37,015 nt of DNA, from assembly GCA_030041035.1 (NCBI GenBank), contig JASHOO010000079.1, positions 1 to 37,015 of the forward strand. The letters run 5' to 3'. This DNA comes from Bryobacteraceae bacterium. GTDB taxonomy: Bacteria; Acidobacteriota; Terriglobia; Bryobacterales; Bryobacteraceae. Positions 34,098 to 37,015 of the stretch are shown one piece after another. Below the pieces are notes generated by a model. The model searched no databases and was not told the DNA's origin. It saw only the letters and a list, made by a program, of their open reading frames with translations. Made by a program: the position numbers and the translations under genes. Position 1 is the first letter of the stretch. The number at the start of each line of letters is the position of its first letter.

Positions 34098-34116
34098 TCA
34101 GGCTCATCTTGTGTGA
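34098..34116. repeat. internal subterminal copy of IS end repeat
   Basis: CAGGCTCATCTTGTGTGAG repeats the right terminal sequence with two changes. CAGGCTCAT also starts at 34035 (in the transposase 5' end) and 34134 (right terminus), giving three same-orientation copies spaced 64 and 35 bp, likely transposase-binding sites. Confidence 0.55.
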
Positions 34117-34131
34117 GAATCCATTCCCCGC

Positions 34132-34152
34132 TCCAGGCTCATCTTGCATGAG
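34132..34152. repeat. right terminal inverted repeat of IS
   Basis: TCCAGGCTCATCTTGCATGAG pattern, inverted relative to the left end (shared TCCAGGCTCAT and ATGAG). It ends 52 bp before the acylase start codon. Confidence 0.65.
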
Positions 34153-34204
34153 ACAAGACTTCAACATCAGGCTTCTGCCCTCGCGTGCTATCATCGGCGC
34201 GAGC

Positions 34205-36223
34205 ATGAAACCGTTCGCGCTCTTGTTGCTCGCCTCCACCTGTTGCTGGGGCGCGGAAAAAATCCGCATTCTGCGCGACGAATTCGGCGTGCCCCACATC
34301 TTCGCGGAAACGCCGGCGGGCGCAGCGTACGCCTCCGGCTACGCGCAGGCCGAGGATCGGCTTGAAGAGTTGCTGCGCAATTACCGCAAGGCCGAAGGCA
34401 CCATGTCCGAAGTCTTCGGTGAAAGCTGGTTTCGCCACGACTACCGCCAGCGCCTCTGGCGCCACCGGCGCGTTGCTGAGGAGCATTACAAGGATCTCAG
34501 CCCGCTCTCGCGTGCCATCATCGAAGCTTTTCAAGCCGGGGTGAAGCAGTTCATGTCGGAGCATCCTGACCAGGTTCCCGCCTGGGCGCCAAAGATCGAG
34601 CCCTGGCAAGTCGTCGCGCTCGGCCGCTACATCATCTGGGGTTGGCCCGAAAGTGAAGCGGGCGGCGATCTGCTGCACGCCGGGATTCAGCCCGATCCGA
34701 TCGCCTATCACGGCTCGAACGAGTGGCTCGTCGCTCCCGGCCGCACTGCCATGCACGCGCCCATCGCTCTCATCGATCCGCATCTCACCTGGTATGGCGA
34801 ATTCCGCTTCTACGAAATGCGGGTTTACGCCGGCGATCTGGCGTATTCCGGTGCAGCCATCGTTGGTGTCCCCTTCCCTACCCTGGGCCACAGCCGATAC
34901 GTTTCGATCGCCATGACCACCGGCGGCCCGGATACCTCCGACGCCTACGAGGAAGAAATTCAGGACGGGAAATACAAATTCCACGGCGAATGGCGGTCCA
35001 TCCAAAGCTGGACCGAAAAAATCGGCGTGAAAGTCGGCGACAAAGTCGATTGGAAACCGGTCACCATCGAATTCACCCACCACGGCCCCATCGTCGCGCA
35101 CAAGAACGGCAAGGCCTACACGCTTGCCATACCCTATGCCGACGAGTTCGGCCTGATGGATGAAAGCTGGGCCATGATCACATCTCACAATCTCGCGGAG
35201 ATGAAAAAAGCTCTCGCTATGCGGCAGTACATGGCGCAAAACATCATGGTGGGAACCGTCGATGGTGACATTTACTACGTGCGTAACGGCCGCGTGCCCG
35301 TCCGGCCGGCGGGCTGCGATCCCTCGAAGCCCATGCCCGGTACCGGCGCGTGCGAATGGCAGGGCATCCACCCTTTCGAGGATCTCGTGCAGATCCAGAA
35401 TCCGCCGCAAGGCTACATGCAGAACTGCAATATTTCCCCGTGGGTCATGATGAAGGATTCACCGCTCGTACCCGAAAAATACGCCGCCCATCCGTACCTG
35501 TATAATGCAGGCCGCACGCCTGCCAATCAACGGGCCGCCATGGTGCTCGACGATCTGGCCGCGGCGCAAGACCTGACCGCCGGGCAGGCGATGGACATCG
35601 CACTTTCCACCCAAGTCTACGAAGCTGATCTGTGGCAGGAGCGCATTCGCAAAACCGGCGCCGCCGGCAATTTCGCGCGCAGCATTCTCGATTGGAACCG
35701 CCGCAGCGATGCGGATTCATCCGGCGCGCTCGCCTACTATCTCTTCAAGATGGCGCTCGGCGAGCGCGGCACGCTGATCGAGCCGCCCGCCGATCTCACG
35801 GATGATGACCTCCGCGCCGCACTCGCCAAAGCAGAACAGCAGTTGCATGCCGATTTCCCACTGGGCGCCGTTTACGGCACGTTGTTTCGCGTGGGCCGCG
35901 AAGGCTCGCCCCGAAACTGGCCGGCCGGCGGAGGCACCTTGCCACTAGCCGCTATGTCCACACCGCGCGCCATCAGTTTCGAAAAGAAAGACAAAATTAT
36001 GCTGGGTAATGGCGGGCAGACTTCCACGCAGCTCGTCATCCTCACCAAGCCACCGCAGTCCTGGATGGTGCTCCCGCTAGGCGAAAGCGACCATCCCGAT
36101 TCGCCGCATTTCGATGATCAGGCGGAGAAACTCTTCAGCAAAGCACGCATGAAGCCAACTTATTTTCTCCGCCGCGAAGAACTTGAAAAGCATCTCACCG
36201 CGGAAAAGGATCTGACTTATTAG
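34205..36223 (+). CDS. penicillin-acylase-family N-terminal-nucleophile hydrolase
   Basis: Protein of 672 aa from ATG 34205 with a signal peptide ([19 protein letters not shown]). The open frame starts earlier at 34109, but that part lies in the IS end. Family marks: [34 protein letters not shown] in the alpha region (about 23-56); the autocatalytic cleavage point before Ser171 in [21 protein letters not shown]; and a late [12 protein letters not shown]. The new N-terminal Ser is the nucleophile. Members cleave amides of penicillins, acyl-homoserine lactones or lipopeptides in the periplasm. The alpha chain (about 150 residues mature) is of aculeacin/quorum-quenching acylase type, so acyl-homoserine lactone or lipopeptide deacylation is plausible but not shown. 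Confidence 0.88.
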   Translation: MKPFALLLLASTCCWGAEKIRILRDEFGVPHIFAETPAGAAYASGYAQAEDRLEELLRNYRKAEGTMSEVFGESWFRHDYRQRLWRHRRVAEEHYKDLSPLSRAIIEAFQAGVKQFMSEHPDQVPAWAPKIEPWQVVALGRYIIWGWPESEAGGDLLHAGIQPDPIAYHGSNEWLVAPGRTAMHAPIALIDPHLTWYGEFRFYEMRVYAGDLAYSGAAIVGVPFPTLGHSRYVSIAMTTGGPDTSDAYEEEIQDGKYKFHGEWRSIQSWTEKIGVKVGDKVDWKPVTIEFTHHGPIVAHKNGKAYTLAIPYADEFGLMDESWAMITSHNLAEMKKALAMRQYMAQNIMVGTVDGDIYYVRNGRVPVRPAGCDPSKPMPGTGACEWQGIHPFEDLVQIQNPPQGYMQNCNISPWVMMKDSPLVPEKYAAHPYLYNAGRTPANQRAAMVLDDLAAAQDLTAGQAMDIALSTQVYEADLWQERIRKTGAAGNFARSILDWNRRSDADSSGALAYYLFKMALGERGTLIEPPADLTDDDLRAALAKAEQQLHADFPLGAVYGTLFRVGREGSPRNWPAGGGTLPLAAMSTPRAISFEKKDKIMLGNGGQTSTQLVILTKPPQSWMVLPLGESDHPDSPHFDDQAEKLFSKARMKPTYFLRREELEKHLTAEKDLTY

Positions 36224-36278
36224 TCCCACCGTCACGATCTTCAAAATCAATACGTCGACGTTCGATTGCTCGGGCGCG

Positions 36279-36902
36279 ATGGATATCCTGAACACAGCCG
36301 AACGGGCCCGCGCCGGCCGCTACCGCTTTGACGAGGACCGCGCGCGCTACCTCGCCGGACGCGCCACGCTGAAGCGCGCGCTCGCCGAGCGCACCGGGCT
36401 TCGGGCATTGGACCTCTGCATCGAAGAAGCCGATTGGACCAAGCCGCGCCTGGCTCTCCTTCCAGGCGATCCGCCGATTTTCTTTAATGTTTCCCATTCC
36501 GGCGATTACGCGCTGGTGGCCGTCACCGATGCCGCCGAGGTAGGAATCGATATCGAGCAGATTCGCAGCGATTGCCCGATTGACGACCTCGCCCGCCGAT
36601 ATTATTCGGCTCACGAATATAAAATGTTGCGCAAGTTGCCTGCCACCCGCCGGCTCCATGACTTTTACCGCCTCTGGACCGCTAAAGAGGCCGTGCTTAA
36701 ATGTGCCGGACTGGGTTTATCGGTACCGCCCGCCCTGCTTGAGGTTAGGCTCAGTGCCAGCGCCGCTCCCGCTATTCATTGCCTCGACCCGCAACGCCGG
36801 TTTCTGGAGCAGATTTTGGTACGCGAACTAATGGTAGCGGAAGGGTATGTATCGGCCGTTGCCGTAGAACGGCATACGGAAATTCGGATTAATATCATCT
36901 AA
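36279..36902 (+). CDS. Sfp-type 4'-phosphopantetheinyl transferase
   Basis: The first ATG (36279) gives 207 aa, with all catalytic motifs: FNVSHSGDYALVAV (69-82), VGIDIEQIR (88-96, magnesium ligands) and FYRLWTAKEAVLK (129-141). It attaches phosphopantetheine to carrier proteins of fatty-acid, polyketide or nonribosomal synthesis; no such synthase is in the window. The N-terminal strand expected in Sfp proteins is missing from this form, but the same frame continues upstream as TVTIFKINTSTFDCSGA, which fits. No ATG, GTG or TTG lies there. ATT 36219 has AAGGA 8 nt upstream and would give 227 aa, so the true start is probably 36219. It follows the acylase gene directly. Confidence 0.88.
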   Translation: MDILNTAERARAGRYRFDEDRARYLAGRATLKRALAERTGLRALDLCIEEADWTKPRLALLPGDPPIFFNVSHSGDYALVAVTDAAEVGIDIEQIRSDCPIDDLARRYYSAHEYKMLRKLPATRRLHDFYRLWTAKEAVLKCAGLGLSVPPALLEVRLSASAAPAIHCLDPQRRFLEQILVRELMVAEGYVSAVAVERHTEIRINII

Positions 36903-36922
36903 TTATCAGATATCTCCGTGCC

Positions 36923-36934
36923 AGTACTAGTACT
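36923..36934. repeat. perfect 12-bp palindrome downstream of the PPTase gene
   Basis: AGTACTAGTACT is identical on both strands, with another palindrome AGATATCT at 36908-36915. It lies in the 113-bp AT-richer tail after the last gene. It may be an operator for a gene to the right or chance. No U-tract makes it a clear terminator. Confidence 0.25.
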
Positions 36935-37015
36935 TCTGTTGTGCGCCAAAGGTTAATTCCTTATTGAGCTGTAGGTATATCTTCGCCACATTATTAGACA
37001 GAAGCAGTATGGGAT

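Larger units (their letters stand above)
32618..34152 (-). mobile_element. insertion sequence with D,D(35)E transposase
   Basis: About 1.53 kb bounded by imperfect terminal inverted repeats: left 32618-32639 (CTCATCGAAGGATGAGCCTG start) and right 34132-34152 (CAGGCTCATCTTGCATGAG end). One transposase gene fills most of it. Extra copies of CAGGCTCAT lie inside the right end. No target-site duplication is obvious at these boundaries, so the exact ends are uncertain by a few bases. It sits between the divergent esterase and acylase genes, 47 bp and 52 bp from their start codons. The IS family (IS481-like or ISNCY) is not resolved. Confidence 0.75.

Noticed and set aside
32608-34299. 563-aa minus-strand open frame across the IS
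   Set aside because: It is a shadow of the transposase in another frame, rich in Arg/Gly/Ala with no motifs.

Overview
The window looks like a soil-type Acidobacteriota chromosome, probably related to Bryobacter/Solibacter. This is inferred from high GC, an Oar-like TonB-dependent receptor tail, several secreted or membrane-anchored TPR and repeat proteins, a zwf-opcA-pgl operon, and dense minus-strand operons with GTGA or ATGA overlaps. No rRNA gene, complete tRNA gene or CRISPR array was found.

Layout. 1-241: 3' end of an outer-membrane receptor gene. 339-4817: two divergent gene pairs around a 118-bp promoter region. One pair is a Gfo/Idh/MocA dehydrogenase plus an amidohydrolase; the other is a phosphotriesterase-like lactonase plus a SelA-like PLP enzyme. 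4884-6230: a Tat-exported GH109-type protein. Read together these form a candidate route for amino-sugar use: glycoside release, uptake, C1 oxidation, lactone opening, N-deacetylation, then ammonia elimination to a 2-keto-3-deoxy acid. This is the most interesting system in the window and is an inference from gene families. 6237-6813: a gene-poor gap with a terminator hairpin and a tRNA-3'-end-like remnant.

6814-14429 is a minus-strand block: two TPR proteins, a zinc-finger/proline-rich/membrane/LamG-like protein, rarA and a SpoU-type RNA methyltransferase. 14467-19526 is a plus-strand block: a DUF218 protein, a secreted nitrilase-fold hydrolase, a DUF362 protein, a membrane J-domain protein that appears to start at CTG, and a NagX/HGSNAT-like membrane protein. 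19532-25422 is minus: two MacB-like permeases, then pgl-opcA-zwf (transcribed zwf to pgl), the oxidative entry to the pentose phosphate pathway. After it come a degenerate receiver protein, trpD, and a tightly overlapped sucC-sucD-ndk operon.

29691-37015 is accessory. A secreted two-repeat protein is preceded by a leader that can form an H-type pseudoknot. A secreted esterase and a penicillin-acylase-family hydrolase are divergent, and a D,D(35)E insertion sequence sits in their shared promoter region. The IS carries a three-way-junction inverted-repeat element. Last is an Sfp-type phosphopantetheinyl transferase whose N-terminal strand is encoded upstream of its first ATG, pointing to an ATT start. 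Coordinates and motifs were read by eye. Family calls rest on motif recognition, not on database searches.
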